DNA of 64,000 bases, from the NCBI RefSeq assembly GCF_025961225.1, contig NZ_JAOQNG010000001.1:1-64000 (forward strand), in the 5' to 3' direction. Under the pieces are notes generated by a model that was not told where the DNA came from, searched no databases, and saw only the letters and a list, made by a program, of their open reading frames with translations. Made by a program: the position numbers and the translations under genes. Origin of the DNA: Azospirillum canadense (GTDB lineage Bacteria; Pseudomonadota; Alphaproteobacteria; Azospirillales; Azospirillaceae). Of the stretch, positions 26,899 through 37,070 are shown piece after piece. Within the stretch, counting starts at the first letter, position 1. Every line of letters begins with the position of its first letter.

Positions 26899-27855
26899 AT
26901 GAGCCTTGCCGTCGCCTTCCAGATGGACCCCATCGAGTCCATCAATATCGACACGGACTCGAGCTTCATGATGGCGCTGGAGGCGCAGAAGCGCGGGCAC
27001 ACGCTGTACCACTACCACCCGCGCGACCTCAGCCTGACCGGCAACAAGCTCACGGCCCGCGTGCGGGAGATGAGCGTCGTCCGCCAGAAGGGCGCCCACT
27101 ACACGCTGGGTGAGTCCAAGCTGGTGGACCTGTCGACCATGGACGTGGTGCTGATGCGCCAGGACCCGCCCTTCGACATGGCCTACATCACCGCGACGCA
27201 CCTGCTGGAGCACATCCAGCCCAAGGTGCTGGTGCTGAACGACCCGGCCGAGGTGCGCAACGCGCCGGAGAAACTGTTCGTCACCCACTTCCCCGACCTG
27301 ATGCCGCCGACGCTGATCACCAGCGACAAGCAGGCCATCCTGGACTTCCGCGCCCAATACAAGGACATCATCGTCAAGCCGCTGTTCGGCAACGGCGGCG
27401 CCGGCGTCTTCCACCTGAAGCCGGACGACGAGAACCTGGGCTCGCTGCTGGAACTCTTCACCCAGCTCTACCGCGAGCCGGTGATCGTGCAGAAGTACCT
27501 GCCGGAGATCCGCCAGGGCGACAAGCGCATCATCCTGATCGACGGCGAGCCGGCCGGCGCCGTCAGCCGCATGCCCCAGGACGGCGAGGCCCGCGCCAAC
27601 TTCCACGCCGGCGGCAGCGCCAAGAAAACCGACCTGACCCCGCGCGAGCAGGAGATCTGCAAGGCCATCGGCCCGGTCCTGCGCAAGAAGGGCCTGCTGT
27701 TCGTCGGCATCGACGTGATCGGCGACTACATGACCGAGATCAACGTAACCTCGCCCACGGGCATCCAGGAGATCAACCGCCTGAACGGCTCAGCGCTGGA
27801 AGCCACGCTGTGGGACGCCATCGAGCGGCGGCATCGCGAGAACAAGGCCGCGTAA
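26899..27855 (+). CDS. gshB: Glutathione synthetase
   Basis: This ATP-grasp enzyme adds glycine to gamma-glutamylcysteine, the last step in glutathione synthesis. The 318-residue length and blocks fit the bacterial family: [28 protein letters not shown] at the N-terminus, [16 protein letters not shown] (ATP loop), [28 protein letters not shown] and the metal/ATP block [18 protein letters not shown]. It is downstream of the SirB1-like gene with a 33-base gap. Confidence 0.97.
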   Translation: MSLAVAFQMDPIESINIDTDSSFMMALEAQKRGHTLYHYHPRDLSLTGNKLTARVREMSVVRQKGAHYTLGESKLVDLSTMDVVLMRQDPPFDMAYITATHLLEHIQPKVLVLNDPAEVRNAPEKLFVTHFPDLMPPTLITSDKQAILDFRAQYKDIIVKPLFGNGGAGVFHLKPDDENLGSLLELFTQLYREPVIVQKYLPEIRQGDKRIILIDGEPAGAVSRMPQDGEARANFHAGGSAKKTDLTPREQEICKAIGPVLRKKGLLFVGIDVIGDYMTEINVTSPTGIQEINRLNGSALEATLWDAIERRHRENKAA

Positions 27856-27894
27856 GGGCCTTCTCCCTCGATCCCCCATCCCAACAGGCGTTTT

Positions 27895-27917
27895 CCCTCT
27901 CCCCGGAGGGGAGAGGG
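27895..27917. terminator. GC-rich hairpin between convergent gshB and folA
   Basis: CCCTCTCCCC (27895-27904) pairs with GGGGAGAGGG (27908-27917) over a 3-base loop, directly before the folA stop codon. There is no T-run, so termination is not certain. Confidence 0.45.
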
Positions 27918-27919
27918 GA

Positions 27920-28423
27920 CTATTGGGCGGGGTTTGGTCTGCGCACGCAGTCCACGTAGCGGTAGGGGAGGCCGTTTTCGGTCTGGAGTGGGCCGGAGTG
28001 CATTTCCGTCCAATCCGGGCCGAGGGGGGGCATGTGGGTGTCGCCTTCCACGTCCTGTTCGACGCGGGTCAGGTGGATGAGGTCGGCGAGCGGCAGGGTT
28101 TCGCGGAAGAGTTCGGCGCCGCCGATCACGCTGACCTCGGGGACGCCGCGGTCGCGGCACCAGGACAGCGCCGAGTCGAGATCGCCGAACCAGACGGCGC
28201 CGTCGTGCTCCCCCGCCGGGTGGCTGCGGCTGACAACGAGGTTGTCGCGGCCGGGGAGCGGTTTGCGGGGGAGCGAGTCCCAGGTGCGGCGGCCCATCAG
28301 GATGGGCTTGCCCATGGTCAGTTCCCGGAAGCGCTTCAGGTCGCCGGGCAGGTGCCAGGGCAGGGTGCCGTTGCGGCCGATCACGCCGTTGCGCGCCACC
28401 GCCACCACGAGACTGATTCTCAT
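27920..28423 (-). CDS. folA: Dihydrofolate reductase
   Basis: This NADPH-dependent enzyme makes tetrahydrofolate. The 167-residue protein has the full family pattern: SLVVAVARNGVIGRNGTLPWHLPGDLKRFRELT with the catalytic acidic residue, then GKPILMGRRTWDSLP, then VIGGAELFRETLPLADLIHLTRV. It is of normal length and complete. Its start lies 30 bases beyond the end of the chemoreceptor gene on the same strand, so it could be read through from that gene. Confidence 0.96.
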   Translation of the reverse strand: MRISLVVAVARNGVIGRNGTLPWHLPGDLKRFRELTMGKPILMGRRTWDSLPRKPLPGRDNLVVSRSHPAGEHDGAVWFGDLDSALSWCRDRGVPEVSVIGGAELFRETLPLADLIHLTRVEQDVEGDTHMPPLGPDWTEMHSGPLQTENGLPYRYVDCVRRPNPAQ

Positions 28424-28453
28424 CCCTGCCCTCTCCTTCTTCTCAAACCCACC

Positions 28454-30145
28454 TTACGCCGCGCGCAGCTGCTCCAGGAAGCCGCCAACTTGGCGGTGCA
28501 GCGTGTCCAGTTGATGGCCGAGCTGGCGCGACATCTCCAGCACGTCGCGGGCGGTTTCGCCGCTCTGGGTGGCGGCGCCGGTGACGCCGGAGATGTTGGC
28601 CGAGACCTCCTGCGTGCCGCTGGCCGCTTCCTGAACGCTGCGGCTGATCTCGCGGGTCGCCGCCCCCTGCTCCTCAACAGCGGAGGCGATGGAGGTCGCG
28701 ATCTCGTTCACGCGGACGATCACCTGGGTGACGCCCTGGATCTCGCCGACCGCCTCGCCGGTCACCGTCTGGATGTTGGAGACCTGGGCGGCGATCTCCT
28801 CCGTCGCCTTGGCGGTCTGGTTGGCAAGCGCCTTCACCTCCGACGCGACGACGGCGAAGCCCTTGCCGGCCTCCCCGGCCCGCGCCGCCTCGATGGTGGC
28901 GTTGAGCGCCAGGAGGTTGGTCTGGCTGGCGATGTCGTTGATCAGCTGCACCACCGCGCCGATCTTCTGCACCGCCTCGGCCAGACCGCCGACCTTGTCG
29001 TTGGCGCGGCCGCTGAGCCCGACCGCCTCCGCCGCGATGCGCGACGACTCGGCGACCTGGCGGCTGATCTCGTGGATGGAGCTGGACAGCTCCTCCGACG
29101 CGGCGGCCACGGTCTGGACGTTGGCGGAGGTCTGCTCGGTCGCCGCGGCGACGGTCGTCGCCAGCTGGTCGGTCTGGCTGGCGGCGCGGGACATCTCCGC
29201 CGCACGGGCCTCCATGGTCGCCGCCGAGTCGGAAACGGTGCGGACCACCGCGCCGACGCTCTGCTCGAAGCGGGCGGCCAGCGACAGCATGGACTGGCGC
29301 TTCTCCTCCTCCGCGCGGCGGGTGGCTTCGGCCTGCCCGGCCTCCAGCCGCTCCTTGTCTTGCGCGTTGCGCTGGAAGACCAGGGCCGCCTGAGCCATGG
29401 CGCCGATCTCGTCACCGCGCTCGGCCTCCGGGAAGCGGGTGGTGAGGTCGCCGTCGGCGAGCGTGCGCATCTTGGCGCCCAGGGCGCGCAGCACGCGGCT
29501 GAGGTCCGCGCCGACCCAGGCGATCAGGCCGATGGCCGGCAGCGCCAGCACCGCGATGACCGCCGCCAGCGTCCAGAGCTGGTCGAGAAAGGCTGTCCGG
29601 ATGTCGTCGACGAAGATGCCGCTGCCGATGAAGACATTCCACGGCGCGAAGCCACGGACGTAGCCGACCTTCAGCGCCAGGTCGGTGCCGCCGACCGTGC
29701 GCGGCCAATCGTATTCCAGCACGCCTTCGCCGGTCGCGCGGACCAGGCGGATGAACTCCTCGATCATGTGGACGCCGTTGGCCGACTTCAGCGGCTTGAC
29801 GTCGGCGCCGACCATCTTCGGGTTGATGTGGGCGAAGCCGAAGCCGTCCATCGTGTGGGCGAAGATGTATTCCTTTCCGCCCGCGTAACGGATGCCGGCC
29901 GCCGCGGCGCGGAAGCGCGCCTGCGCCTCGTCGCGGGTGATCTTGCCGGACGCGGCGTCGGCCTCCAGCGTGGTGGCCAAGGTGACGCCCAGTTCCACGA
30001 CCGCCTTCAGCGTGTCCAGCCGGTCCTGGTACATCCGGTGATAGTTGAGGTAGAGGCCGGCGCCGGCGATGGCAAAGGCGGCGACGGAGGCTGCGGCCAC
30101 GAGGCCCCACAGCTTGGCCCGGATGGAAAGCTTGGTCAGGATCAT
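28454..30145 (-). CDS. Methyl-accepting chemotaxis protein with a single Cache sensor
   Basis: This is a 563-residue receptor. TM1 is at about residues 13-33. A periplasmic sCache_2-type domain follows (about 38-185), with the typical [23 protein letters not shown] and [25 protein letters not shown] blocks. TM2 is at about 190-212, followed by HAMP and a signalling coiled coil with the hairpin tip [20 protein letters not shown]. sCache_2 receptors often sense small carboxylates, but the ligand here is unknown. The signalling domain is closely similar to that of the receptor at 1539-3530. Confidence 0.93.
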   Translation of the reverse strand: MILTKLSIRAKLWGLVAAASVAAFAIAGAGLYLNYHRMYQDRLDTLKAVVELGVTLATTLEADAASGKITRDEAQARFRAAAAGIRYAGGKEYIFAHTMDGFGFAHINPKMVGADVKPLKSANGVHMIEEFIRLVRATGEGVLEYDWPRTVGGTDLALKVGYVRGFAPWNVFIGSGIFVDDIRTAFLDQLWTLAAVIAVLALPAIGLIAWVGADLSRVLRALGAKMRTLADGDLTTRFPEAERGDEIGAMAQAALVFQRNAQDKERLEAGQAEATRRAEEEKRQSMLSLAARFEQSVGAVVRTVSDSAATMEARAAEMSRAASQTDQLATTVAAATEQTSANVQTVAAASEELSSSIHEISRQVAESSRIAAEAVGLSGRANDKVGGLAEAVQKIGAVVQLINDIASQTNLLALNATIEAARAGEAGKGFAVVASEVKALANQTAKATEEIAAQVSNIQTVTGEAVGEIQGVTQVIVRVNEIATSIASAVEEQGAATREISRSVQEAASGTQEVSANISGVTGAATQSGETARDVLEMSRQLGHQLDTLHRQVGGFLEQLRAA

Positions 30146-30340
30146 GGGTTTTGCTCTGTCTTTTCCCGCGGCCGGCTTCTCGGCCGGACGACGTCACAAG
30201 TCAGAGCTTTTGCGTACAAACTTTAAACGTATGTTGACGAAGCGTAGCCGGATACCGCACCGGACACAATGTCACAGGCGGCGCGGGGTCACAGGCGGCG
30301 TCCGGTTTTGTCGCTTGGGCTCGTCTTTCGGCGGCGCCCC

Positions 30341-31507
30341 TCAGGCCAGCAAGGTCCCCAGCACCGCGTTCAGCCGCTGCCGCCCGTCGTGCGTGGCGCG
30401 CAGGGTGGTGTCGGTCACCTCCAGGAAGCCGCCGAAAACCAACCGGTCGAGCGCGCGGGCGTCCACGAGGTCTGGCAGGTCGCGGCCCGTCTCCTCCACC
30501 AGACGGGCGCGGGCAACGCCCTCGCTGAGGCGCAGCCCCATCATCAGAAGCTCCGACCCGCGGGCGTCGCGACCGATGGGGTCGGGGGTGGCGGCGCCGT
30601 GGCCGTCGCGTTCCACGCGCTCCAGCCAGATCTCCGGGGCGCGGTGGGCGCGGGTGGCGAATTTGGCGCCATCCAGCGTCAGCCGGCCGTGCGCGCCGGG
30701 GCCGACGCCGACGTAATCGCCATAGCGCCAATAGGTTAGGTTGTGGCGGCTCTCCTCGCCTGGACGGGCGTGGTTGGAGATCTCGTAGGCCGGCAGGCCG
30801 GCGCGGTTCAACAGGCTGTGGGTCGCCTCGTACAGGTCGCCGGCCAGATCCTCGTCGGGCAGGACCAGCTCGCCCCGCGCGTGCAGGGGGAAGAAGGCGG
30901 TGCCCTCCTCGATGGTCAACTGGTAGACGGAGAGGTGGCCGACGGCGTAATCGAGCGCGCGGGTCAGCTCCGCCTCCCACGCCGCGACGGTCTGGCCGGG
31001 GCGGGCGTAGATCAGATCGAAACTGAAACGATCGAAGGTCTTCGCGGCCAGCGCGATGGCGCCGGTGGCCTCCGCCGCGTTGTGCTGGCGGCCGAGGAAC
31101 TTCAGCGAAGCGTCGTCCAGCGCCTGGATGCCCAGCGAGACGCGGTTGATCCCGGCGGAGCGGAAGGCGCGGAACTTGTCGGCCTCCACGGAGGTCGGGT
31201 TGGCCTCCAGCGTCACTTCCAATCCGTCGGCGACCGGCCAGCGCGCGGCGATGCGCTCCAGCACCGCGGCCACCGTCGTCGGCTCCATCAGCGAGGGCGT
31301 GCCGCCGCCGAAGAAGACGGAGGTTACCTTGCGACCGGCCGTTGCGTCCGCGTAATGGTCAAGCTCCCGCAGCAGCGCGCTGCGCCAGCGGTCGTGCTCG
31401 ATCCGCTCGCGGACATGGCTGTTGAAGTCGCAATAGGGGCACTTCGACTTGCAGAAGGGCCAGTGGATGTAGATCCCGAACCCAGGATCAGCTGTCACTT
31501 GAAGCAT
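30341..31507 (-). CDS. hemW: Radical SAM heme chaperone HemW (CPO-III-like)
   Basis: The 388-residue radical SAM protein has the Cys motif [11 protein letters not shown] (Cys19, 23, 26) with the extra Phe-Asn found in the HemN/HemW group. GGGTPSLM and [32 protein letters not shown] are also clear, as is the HemN C-terminal domain. It lacks the N-terminal residues needed for coproporphyrinogen dehydrogenase and is of HemW size, so heme transfer rather than coproporphyrinogen oxidation is likely. Its 5' end overlaps rdgB by 13 bases, as in many proteobacteria. Confidence 0.93.
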   Translation of the reverse strand: MLQVTADPGFGIYIHWPFCKSKCPYCDFNSHVRERIEHDRWRSALLRELDHYADATAGRKVTSVFFGGGTPSLMEPTTVAAVLERIAARWPVADGLEVTLEANPTSVEADKFRAFRSAGINRVSLGIQALDDASLKFLGRQHNAAEATGAIALAAKTFDRFSFDLIYARPGQTVAAWEAELTRALDYAVGHLSVYQLTIEEGTAFFPLHARGELVLPDEDLAGDLYEATHSLLNRAGLPAYEISNHARPGEESRHNLTYWRYGDYVGVGPGAHGRLTLDGAKFATRAHRAPEIWLERVERDGHGAATPDPIGRDARGSELLMMGLRLSEGVARARLVEETGRDLPDLVDARALDRLVFGGFLEVTDTTLRATHDGRQRLNAVLGTLLA

Positions 31508-32094
31508 CGCTCCACAAGCTGGCGGAAGGCGTCGGCCCGGTGGCTCATCTCGTGCTTCTTGGCCGGGTCCATCTCGCCGAATGTGATGCCGTGCCCGTCC
31601 GGTTTAAACATCGGATCGTAGCCGAACCCTTTTTCGCCCTGCGGCGGCCAGACCAGCGTGCCGGTGCAGCGGCCCTCCACCGTCTCCACATGGCCGTCCG
31701 GCCAAGCGAGCGACAGCGCGCAGACGAAATAGGCGGAGCGGTCGGCGTTTCCCGCAAGACCGTCCTCCACCTTTTGCATCGCCATCGCGAAGTCCTTGGA
31801 CGGGCCGGCCCAGCGGGCGGAGTAGATGCCGGGGTCGCCGTTCAGCGCCGGGACCACCAGCCCACTGTCGTCGGCCAGCGCCACATGACCGGCCCCGGCC
31901 GCGGCCAGCGCCTTCAGCTCCGCGTTCGCGACGAAGCTCGTGCCCGTCTCCTCCGGCTCCGGCAGGCCGAGGTCGCCGGCGGAGGTGAAGGTGGCGACAT
32001 AGGGGCCGAGCAGGTCGGCGATCTCGCGCACCTTGCCCTTGTTGTGGCTGGCGATCACGAGCGTGTCGCCGGTGAAGCGGCGGGGGGTGGTCAT
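31495..32094 (-). CDS. rdgB: XTP/dITP pyrophosphatase (RdgB/HAM1)
   Basis: This enzyme hydrolyses non-canonical purine nucleoside triphosphates (dITP, XTP) so they are not built into DNA. The 199-residue protein has the family signature: [17 protein letters not shown], then [39 protein letters not shown] and [15 protein letters not shown] at 32094 is used; the upstream extension is repeat-derived. It is followed by hemW with a short overlap. Confidence 0.95.
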   Translation of the reverse strand: MTTPRRFTGDTLVIASHNKGKVREIADLLGPYVATFTSAGDLGLPEPEETGTSFVANAELKALAAAGAGHVALADDSGLVVPALNGDPGIYSARWAGPSKDFAMAMQKVEDGLAGNADRSAYFVCALSLAWPDGHVETVEGRCTGTLVWPPQGEKGFGYDPMFKPDGHGITFGEMDPAKKHEMSHRADAFRQLVERCFK

Positions 32095-32127
32095 TGGGGG
32101 GATGTCCTTACGTATCGCGGGCGCTTG

Positions 32128-32240
32128 CCCCCACCCTAGCCCTCCCCCGCTGGGCGGGGGAGGGGACTGCCGCCGGCTTCGCAAACAGGCCCTCCCCCGC
32201 CCAGCGGGGAGGGAGGGACCCGCGAAGCGGGAGGGTGGGG
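32128..32240. repeat. GC-rich compound palindrome, family C
   Basis: The outer arms CCCCCACCCT (32129-32138) and AGGGTGGGG (32232-32240) enclose an inner hairpin CCCTCCCCCGC/GCGGGGGAGGG (32140-32165) and further complementary CCCTCCCCCGC / GCGGGGAGGG copies. It lies between rph and rdgB on the same strand. A related element is at 46095-46225. Confidence 0.85.
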
Positions 32241-32251
32241 AAAACGGAGCC

Positions 32252-32971
32252 TTACTTCTTCCGGACGGCGTCCTTCTGCAGGGCGACCAGCTCGTCGATG
32301 CCCTTGCGGGCGAGCGCCAGCAGCTCCATGAACTGCGGCTCGGCGAAGGGCTTCTCCTCGGCGGTGCCCTGGACCTCGACGATGCCGCCGTTGCCGGTCA
32401 GCACGAAGTTGGCGTCGGCCTGGGCGTTGGAATCCTCGGCGTAGTCGAGGTCGAGCACGCTGGTGCCCTTGTAGATGCCGCAGGACACGGCCGCGACATG
32501 GTCGGTCAGCGGCATGGTCTTGATGGCGCCGATCTCCAGCAGGTGCTGGAAGGCCAGGTGCAGGGCGACGAAGCTGCCGGTGATCGCCGCGGTGCGGGTG
32601 CCGCCGTCGGCCTGGATGACGTCGCAGTCGACCTTGATCTGCTTCTCGCCCATGGCGGCGCGGTCGGTGACGGCGCGCAGCGCGCGGCCGATCAGGCGCT
32701 GGATTTCCTGCGTGCGGCCGGACTGCTTGCCCTTGGCCGCCTCGCGGTCGGTGCGGCTGTGGGTGGAGCGCGGCAGCATGCCATATTCGGCGGTAACCCA
32801 GCCGAGACCCGTGTTCTTCAGGAAGCGCGGCACGCCCTCGTCCACGCTGGCGGTGCAGAGCACGTGCGTGTCGCCGAAGCGCACCAGGCAGGAGCCCTCG
32901 GCGTATTTGCTGAAGTGGGGCTCAAGGGACACGGTGCGCAGCTGGTCGTGGGCGCGGCCGGAGGGACGCAT
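32252..32971 (-). CDS. rph: Ribonuclease PH
   Basis: This phosphorolytic 3'-5' exoribonuclease trims tRNA 3' ends. The 239-residue protein has the family blocks [44 protein letters not shown] and [18 protein letters not shown] with the phosphate-binding residues, and a C-terminal [11 protein letters not shown]. It is complete. It is divergent from hrcA, a common alphaproteobacterial arrangement, and upstream of rdgB-hemW in the same direction. Confidence 0.97.
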   Translation of the reverse strand: MRPSGRAHDQLRTVSLEPHFSKYAEGSCLVRFGDTHVLCTASVDEGVPRFLKNTGLGWVTAEYGMLPRSTHSRTDREAAKGKQSGRTQEIQRLIGRALRAVTDRAAMGEKQIKVDCDVIQADGGTRTAAITGSFVALHLAFQHLLEIGAIKTMPLTDHVAAVSCGIYKGTSVLDLDYAEDSNAQADANFVLTGNGGIVEVQGTAEEKPFAEPQFMELLALARKGIDELVALQKDAVRKK

Positions 32972-33055
32972 CGGGCATATCCGCAGGTCTGTTGAAAACG
33001 GCCGGCAAGCTAACGCCCGAAGCGCCGTCCGTCCAGCGCGCAACCGGGGCGCACG

Positions 33056-33084
33056 TTGATTCGGGGGGAATACCTGCCTAAATT
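33056..33084 (+). promoter_or_regulatory. Candidate promoter of hrcA
   Basis: TTGATT (33056-33061), a 17-base spacer and TAAATT (33079-33084) lie 44 bases upstream of the hrcA start. This resembles a standard sigma-70 promoter. No CIRCE inverted repeat is visible here. Confidence 0.55.
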
Positions 33085-33128
33085 CGGGACGCCGCAACCC
33101 TTCATGCCGTCCGGTTACAATCCGACCC

Positions 33129-34169
33129 ATGATCACCGAGCTGAACCAACGGTCCCGCGAGATCTTCCGGCTGATCGTCGACGCCTATGTGGCGACCGGC
33201 GAGCCGGTGGGCTCGCGCACGATCTCGCGGAGGCTCGGCATGGCCCTGTCCCCCGCGACCATCCGCAACGTCATGGCCGACCTGGAGGAGCAGGGGCTGC
33301 TGTACGCCCCCCACACCTCCGCCGGCCGCATCCCGACGGAGGCTGGCCTGCGCCTGTTCGTCAACGGCCTGCTGGAGATCGGCAGCCTGACGGAGGACGA
33401 GCGCGAGTCGATCGAGGCGAAGGTCTCCTCCTCCGGCCGGTCCCTGCAGGACGTGATGCGGGAGGCGTCCGGCATGCTGTCGGGCCTGTCGCACTGCGCC
33501 GGGCTGGTGCTGGCGCCGAAGACCGACCGGCCGCTGAAGCACATCGAGTTCGTGTCGCTGGCTCCCGGCCGGGCGCTGGTCGTGCTGGTCAACGAGGACG
33601 GGCTGGTCGAGAACCGCGTCATCGAGGTGCCGGTCGGCGTCCCCGCCTCCACCCTGCAGATGGTGTCCAACTTCCTCAGCGCGAAGCTGGTCGGCCGCAC
33701 GCTGGACGAGGCGCGCCAAGCCGTCCTGCGCGAGATTGAGGAGCAGAAGACCGAGCTGGACGAATTGTCGCGCCGGGTGGTCGCCGCCGGGCTCGCCACC
33801 TGGGCCGGCAGCAGCAGCCAGGACGGCGGCCACCTGATCGTGCGCGGCCAGGCCAAGCTGCTGGAGGATGTCACGGCGCTGTCGGACCTGGAGCGCGTGC
33901 GCTCCCTGTTCGAGGCGCTGGAGACCAAGGAGACCATGCTGCGCCTGCTGGACGCCACCGGCCAGGGCGATGGCGTGCAGATCTTCATCGGTGCGGAGAA
34001 CGTGCTGTTCAACCACTCCGGCTGTTCGCTGATCATCTCGCCGTTCCAGAACAGCCGCGAGCAGGTCATCGGCGCCATCGGCGTGATCGGCCCGACCCGC
34101 ATCAATTATGCCCGCATCATCCCGCTGGTGGATTATACAGCGAAGGTCATCAGCCGCCTCGTCGGATAG
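33129..34169 (+). CDS. hrcA: Heat-inducible transcriptional repressor HrcA
   Basis: HrcA represses chaperone genes by binding CIRCE elements and is kept active by GroEL. The 346-residue protein has the winged-helix N-terminus ([36 protein letters not shown]) and the large GAF-like C-terminal domain ending [16 protein letters not shown]. It is the first gene of an hrcA-grpE pair. No CIRCE site was found in this window, so its targets (probably groESL) are elsewhere. Confidence 0.97.
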   Translation: MITELNQRSREIFRLIVDAYVATGEPVGSRTISRRLGMALSPATIRNVMADLEEQGLLYAPHTSAGRIPTEAGLRLFVNGLLEIGSLTEDERESIEAKVSSSGRSLQDVMREASGMLSGLSHCAGLVLAPKTDRPLKHIEFVSLAPGRALVVLVNEDGLVENRVIEVPVGVPASTLQMVSNFLSAKLVGRTLDEARQAVLREIEEQKTELDELSRRVVAAGLATWAGSSSQDGGHLIVRGQAKLLEDVTALSDLERVRSLFEALETKETMLRLLDATGQGDGVQIFIGAENVLFNHSGCSLIISPFQNSREQVIGAIGVIGPTRINYARIIPLVDYTAKVISRLVG

Positions 34170-34245
34170 ACGGGGTTCCGCTGACGGCCGCTTCCCCACG
34201 CTTCGAATGACCAGACGATCCATAAGAGACGATTGCGAGAGAGCC

Positions 34246-34854
34246 ATGAGCGAAGAGCAGAACAAGCCCGCCGAAGCCGAGGTGGATACGACCGAGACCG
34301 CCAACCAGGGTCCCGAAGGTGCCGCCCAAGCCGCCGGCGATGCCGGTGACCGCGTCGCCAAGCTGGAGGCCGAGGTCGCCAGCCTGAAGGACCAGCTGCT
34401 GCGCCAGATGGCCGAGGTGGAGAACACCCGCCGCCGCGCCCAGCGCGACCGCGAGGACGCCAGCAAGTTCGCCGTGTCCAGCTTCGCCAAGGAGTTGGTC
34501 ACCGTGGCCGACAACCTGCGCCGCGCGCTCGACGCCGTGCCGGCGGAGGGCCGCGAGAAGGACGAGATGCTGAAGGGCCTGGCCGTCGGCGTCGAGGCGA
34601 CCGAGCGCCAGCTGTTCGCCGCCTTCGACCGCGCCGGCATCAAGAAGATCGACCCGACCGGGGAGCTGTTCGACCCGAACTTCCATCAGGTGATGTTCGA
34701 GATCGAGCACACCGGCAAGCCGGCCGGCACGGTCGTTCAGGTGCTGCAGCCCGGCTACACCATCCACGGCCGCCTGCTGCGCGAGGCCATGGTCGGCGTC
34801 GCCAAGGGCGGCCCGAACGAGGCCGGCGGCCAGCACGTCGACACGAAGGCCTGA
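34246..34854 (+). CDS. grpE: Nucleotide exchange factor GrpE
   Basis: GrpE releases ADP from DnaK. The 202-residue protein has an acidic, low-complexity N-terminus, a long coiled-coil helix and the conserved beta domain (DPTGELFDPNFHQVMFEIEHTGKPAGTVVQVLQPGYTIHGRLLREAMVGVAK). ATG at 34246 follows GAGAGAG. It follows hrcA by 76 bases; dnaK-dnaJ lie 3 kb further on in the same direction, separated by unrelated genes. Confidence 0.97.
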   Translation: MSEEQNKPAEAEVDTTETANQGPEGAAQAAGDAGDRVAKLEAEVASLKDQLLRQMAEVENTRRRAQRDREDASKFAVSSFAKELVTVADNLRRALDAVPAEGREKDEMLKGLAVGVEATERQLFAAFDRAGIKKIDPTGELFDPNFHQVMFEIEHTGKPAGTVVQVLQPGYTIHGRLLREAMVGVAKGGPNEAGGQHVDTKA

Positions 34855-34885
34855 TTCGGGGCCTGATTGCACGACGATCCATCCG

Positions 34886-34913
34886 AGGGCCCGCCATCAT
34901 GGCGGGCCCTTTG
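34886..34913 (+). terminator. Terminator after grpE
   Basis: AGGGCCCGCC (34886-34895) and GGCGGGCCCT (34901-34910) form a perfect 10-bp stem with a 5-base loop, followed by TTTG. Confidence 0.75.
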
Positions 34914-35030
34914 CGTTTCAGGGCTTGGCGCGGCGCATTGCCGCGGTTCGTCCTTCCCCGAGTTGACGCAACGGCGCAACATGCCTAAGGCATCCTTACG
35001 CACCGCACGCGCGAACAGGGAACCGGAACC

Positions 35031-35396
35031 GTGCCCAAGAGCATCCTGACCGTCGACGATTCCAAGACCATCCGCGACATGGTCTCCTTCACGCTGCAGA
35101 AGGCCGGCTACGCCGTCACGGAGGCGGCGGACGGCGCGGCGGGACTGGCGCAGGTCAACAAGCAGAAGTTCGACTGCATCATCACCGACCTGAACATGCC
35201 GGGCCTGGACGGGCTGGCCCTGACCAAGGCGATCCGCACCAGCGCGCTGAACCGCGCCACCCCGGTGCTGCTGCTGACGACCGAAGCCGACCCCGCCAAG
35301 AAGACCGCGGGCCGCGAAGCCGGCGCCACCGGCTGGCTGGTCAAGCCCTTCAACCCCGACAAGCTGGTCGAGACGGTGAAGAAGGTTTGCCCGTAA
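35031..35396 (+). CDS. CheY-like single-domain response regulator
   Basis: The 121-residue receiver domain has the acidic pair near the N-terminus (VDDSKTIRDM), the phospho-acceptor Asp in CIITDLNMPGLDG and the conserved Thr/Lys switch residues (LLLTTEA, WLVKPFNPDKL). Sequence style is that of chemotaxis CheY proteins of the alphaproteobacterial CheY1 type. GTG start at 35031. It stands alone, outside a che operon, so it may serve one of the receptors in this window or another histidine kinase. Confidence 0.9.
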   Translation: MPKSILTVDDSKTIRDMVSFTLQKAGYAVTEAADGAAGLAQVNKQKFDCIITDLNMPGLDGLALTKAIRTSALNRATPVLLLTTEADPAKKTAGREAGATGWLVKPFNPDKLVETVKKVCP

Positions 35397-35424
35397 CTCC
35401 ACCCCGTTGGAGAAGCACTCAATC

Positions 35425-35535
35425 TTCACGGATTTCGCGGATTTTGCCGCGGATGACCGGATTTTTCATGAGCTTTGGGCGCGATCATCAATCTTTATTC
35501 CTGAAATCCGCGCTCAAATCCGCGAAATCCGTGAA
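35425..35535. repeat. Dispersed palindromic element, family B
   Basis: The left arm (35425-35445) and right arm (35515-35535) are 21-base inverted copies with one mismatch, built of TTCACGGATTT and CGCGGATTT units. The roughly 70-base interior is less conserved. It lies between the convergent CheY-like and DUF1848 genes. Confidence 0.9.
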
Positions 35536-35538
35536 GAA

Positions 35539-36429
35539 TTAGTACGTCCCACTCGCCCCTCCCCGTGCCACCAGGAATTCCCCCTCAGGATCATGCGCCG
35601 TGAACCGCTTCTGCGCCGTGGCGCGGTTGGCGACGGCGTAGCAGTAGACGCAGCCGTGCGGGCAGCTGTCGTAATCGCCGATGTCCCGGCTTTCGGCGCA
35701 GAAGCAGCCGGGCCGGTTGCCCTTTTCCCGGGCCGCGATCGGACGTCCGGCGACGTCGGACAGGCGTTGCGCGTCGACGCAGCGCGTGGGTGCCACGCCG
35801 GGCACGCCCGCCAACTCCGGCTGGGTGCAGAGCGTCAGCGCCATGCCTTGGTCGGCGGCGATCGCCGCGAGCGTGCTCAGCAGGGCGCGCTTCTCCTCCG
35901 GGTCCGGGTCGCGCCAGGGCTGGCCGGCGGCGTCCAGGTTGCGGGCGGTCTTGCGGTAGGGCTGGAGGAAGGACACCACCGCCTCGTCCGTCACGCCGCG
36001 CAGGCGGGCGGCCATGCGGGCGAAGGTGTCACGGTGCCAGGACGGTGGCGTCGAGTCGCTGGTGAGGATGGGATCGTAGCGCCAGACCACGGCGCGCGGC
36101 CCCCAGCGGTCGCGCACCCGCGCCATATGCTCCGCCGCCCGCTCCCAGTCGGGGACGGAGCGTTCCAGCGCCCTGGGCAGGCCGGTCGCGCTGTGCTGCA
36201 CGACGAAGGGGAAGCCACGCTCCGCCACCACGTCGAGCGCGTCGAGGAAGGGGCCGACGTTCTTCGTCCAGAAGACGAAGCCATCTACGGCCGGACGCGT
36301 CAGGTCGATCCGGTAGGTCTGCCCGCCGTAAGGATTCACCATGCGGCAATATCCGGCCTCCAGACGATTGAGGAACCAGCGGCCGTAGAAGGCGGGGATG
36401 TCGGTCTTGTAGCTGGCGGAGATGATCAT
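35539..36429 (-). CDS. DUF1848 family protein with C-terminal Cys cluster
   Basis: The 296-residue protein of unknown function matches DUF1848: it begins MIISASYKTDIPAFYGRWF and includes GFVFWTKNVGPFL. It ends with a Cys-rich block GCFCAESRDIGDYDSCPHGCVYCYA. The CxxxCxYCYA-like ending resembles a radical-SAM-type or other Fe-S binding site, unusual in being C-terminal. A radical SAM-like or repair role is speculation. ATG 36429 is chosen because homologues start at this MIIS; ATG/GTG-type starts further upstream to 36465 are less likely. Confidence 0.85.
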   Translation of the reverse strand: MIISASYKTDIPAFYGRWFLNRLEAGYCRMVNPYGGQTYRIDLTRPAVDGFVFWTKNVGPFLDALDVVAERGFPFVVQHSATGLPRALERSVPDWERAAEHMARVRDRWGPRAVVWRYDPILTSDSTPPSWHRDTFARMAARLRGVTDEAVVSFLQPYRKTARNLDAAGQPWRDPDPEEKRALLSTLAAIAADQGMALTLCTQPELAGVPGVAPTRCVDAQRLSDVAGRPIAAREKGNRPGCFCAESRDIGDYDSCPHGCVYCYAVANRATAQKRFTAHDPEGEFLVARGGASGTY

Positions 36430-36524
36430 CGCCGAAACGATGGGGTGGTGCGTGATTCCGATCAAGGCTGGATTCGGGCCCGACTCGGCCTAAAGTGCCG
36501 GGCAATGGACAACAGGAGGACGCC

Positions 36525-37013
36525 GTGACCGGCGAACAGGATCGCGTGTTCGAATGGAACGAGGTGGTGCGCTTCCGGCTGCCCACCGATTGGCGCCCGG
36601 ACGTGGAGGAGCATGAGGGACACCCCGTGGCCGCCTTCCACCCGCCGGCCCCGGCTGGCGGAACGCTGCGGCTCGTCACCGACCGGGTCGCGCCCAAGGA
36701 GGGTCCGGACGGGGTGACGGCGGTGCTGCGCGAGATGGCGCTGCGATTCGTGCGCCCGGACGACCAGCGCGCCAGCGACCGCACGGTGGAACCGTGGGGC
36801 GAGGACGGCGTGCTCGCCCAGGCGGTGATGCTGACGGAGGAGGACGGCCGGACCGACGCCCACTACCTGTGGTTGGTCGGTGCCGAGCGCGCGGGAATGG
36901 CGGCCGTCGCCATGTTTAGCTATGGCCTGCCGGTGATTATGGATGGCGACGAATCCTGCGCCGCGACCTTGGCGTTGCTGGACAAGGCCATCAAGTCGGC
37001 CGAGATTCTGTAG
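36525..37013 (+). CDS. Hypothetical protein
   Basis: I do not recognise this 162-residue protein. It has no signal peptide or membrane helix and reads like a mixed alpha/beta soluble domain (EWNEVVRFRLPTDWRPDVEEHEGHPVAAFHPP). The GTG start at 36525 is strongly supported by AGGAGGA four bases upstream, and codon use resembles neighbouring genes. It is divergent from the DUF1848 gene and followed by a hairpin terminator. Confidence 0.8.
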   Translation: MTGEQDRVFEWNEVVRFRLPTDWRPDVEEHEGHPVAAFHPPAPAGGTLRLVTDRVAPKEGPDGVTAVLREMALRFVRPDDQRASDRTVEPWGEDGVLAQAVMLTEEDGRTDAHYLWLVGAERAGMAAVAMFSYGLPVIMDGDESCAATLALLDKAIKSAEIL

Positions 37014-37033
37014 GAAACACGCCCCATGAAACG

Positions 37034-37062
37034 GCAAAGCCGCCCGGCGGGGGCGGCTTTGC
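37034..37062. terminator. Bidirectional hairpin terminator
   Basis: GCAAAGCCGCC (37034-37044) pairs with GGCGGCTTTGC (37052-37062) over a 7-base loop. It lies between two convergent genes, and the AAAG/CTTT steps in the stem suit termination either way. Confidence 0.65.
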
Positions 37063-37070
37063 GGGGGCCG

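Noticed and set aside
32972..33128. CIRCE element for HrcA upstream of hrcA, and similarly before dnaK (37275-37823)
   Set aside because: No TTAGCACTC-N9-GAGTGCTAA-like inverted repeat was found in either gap.
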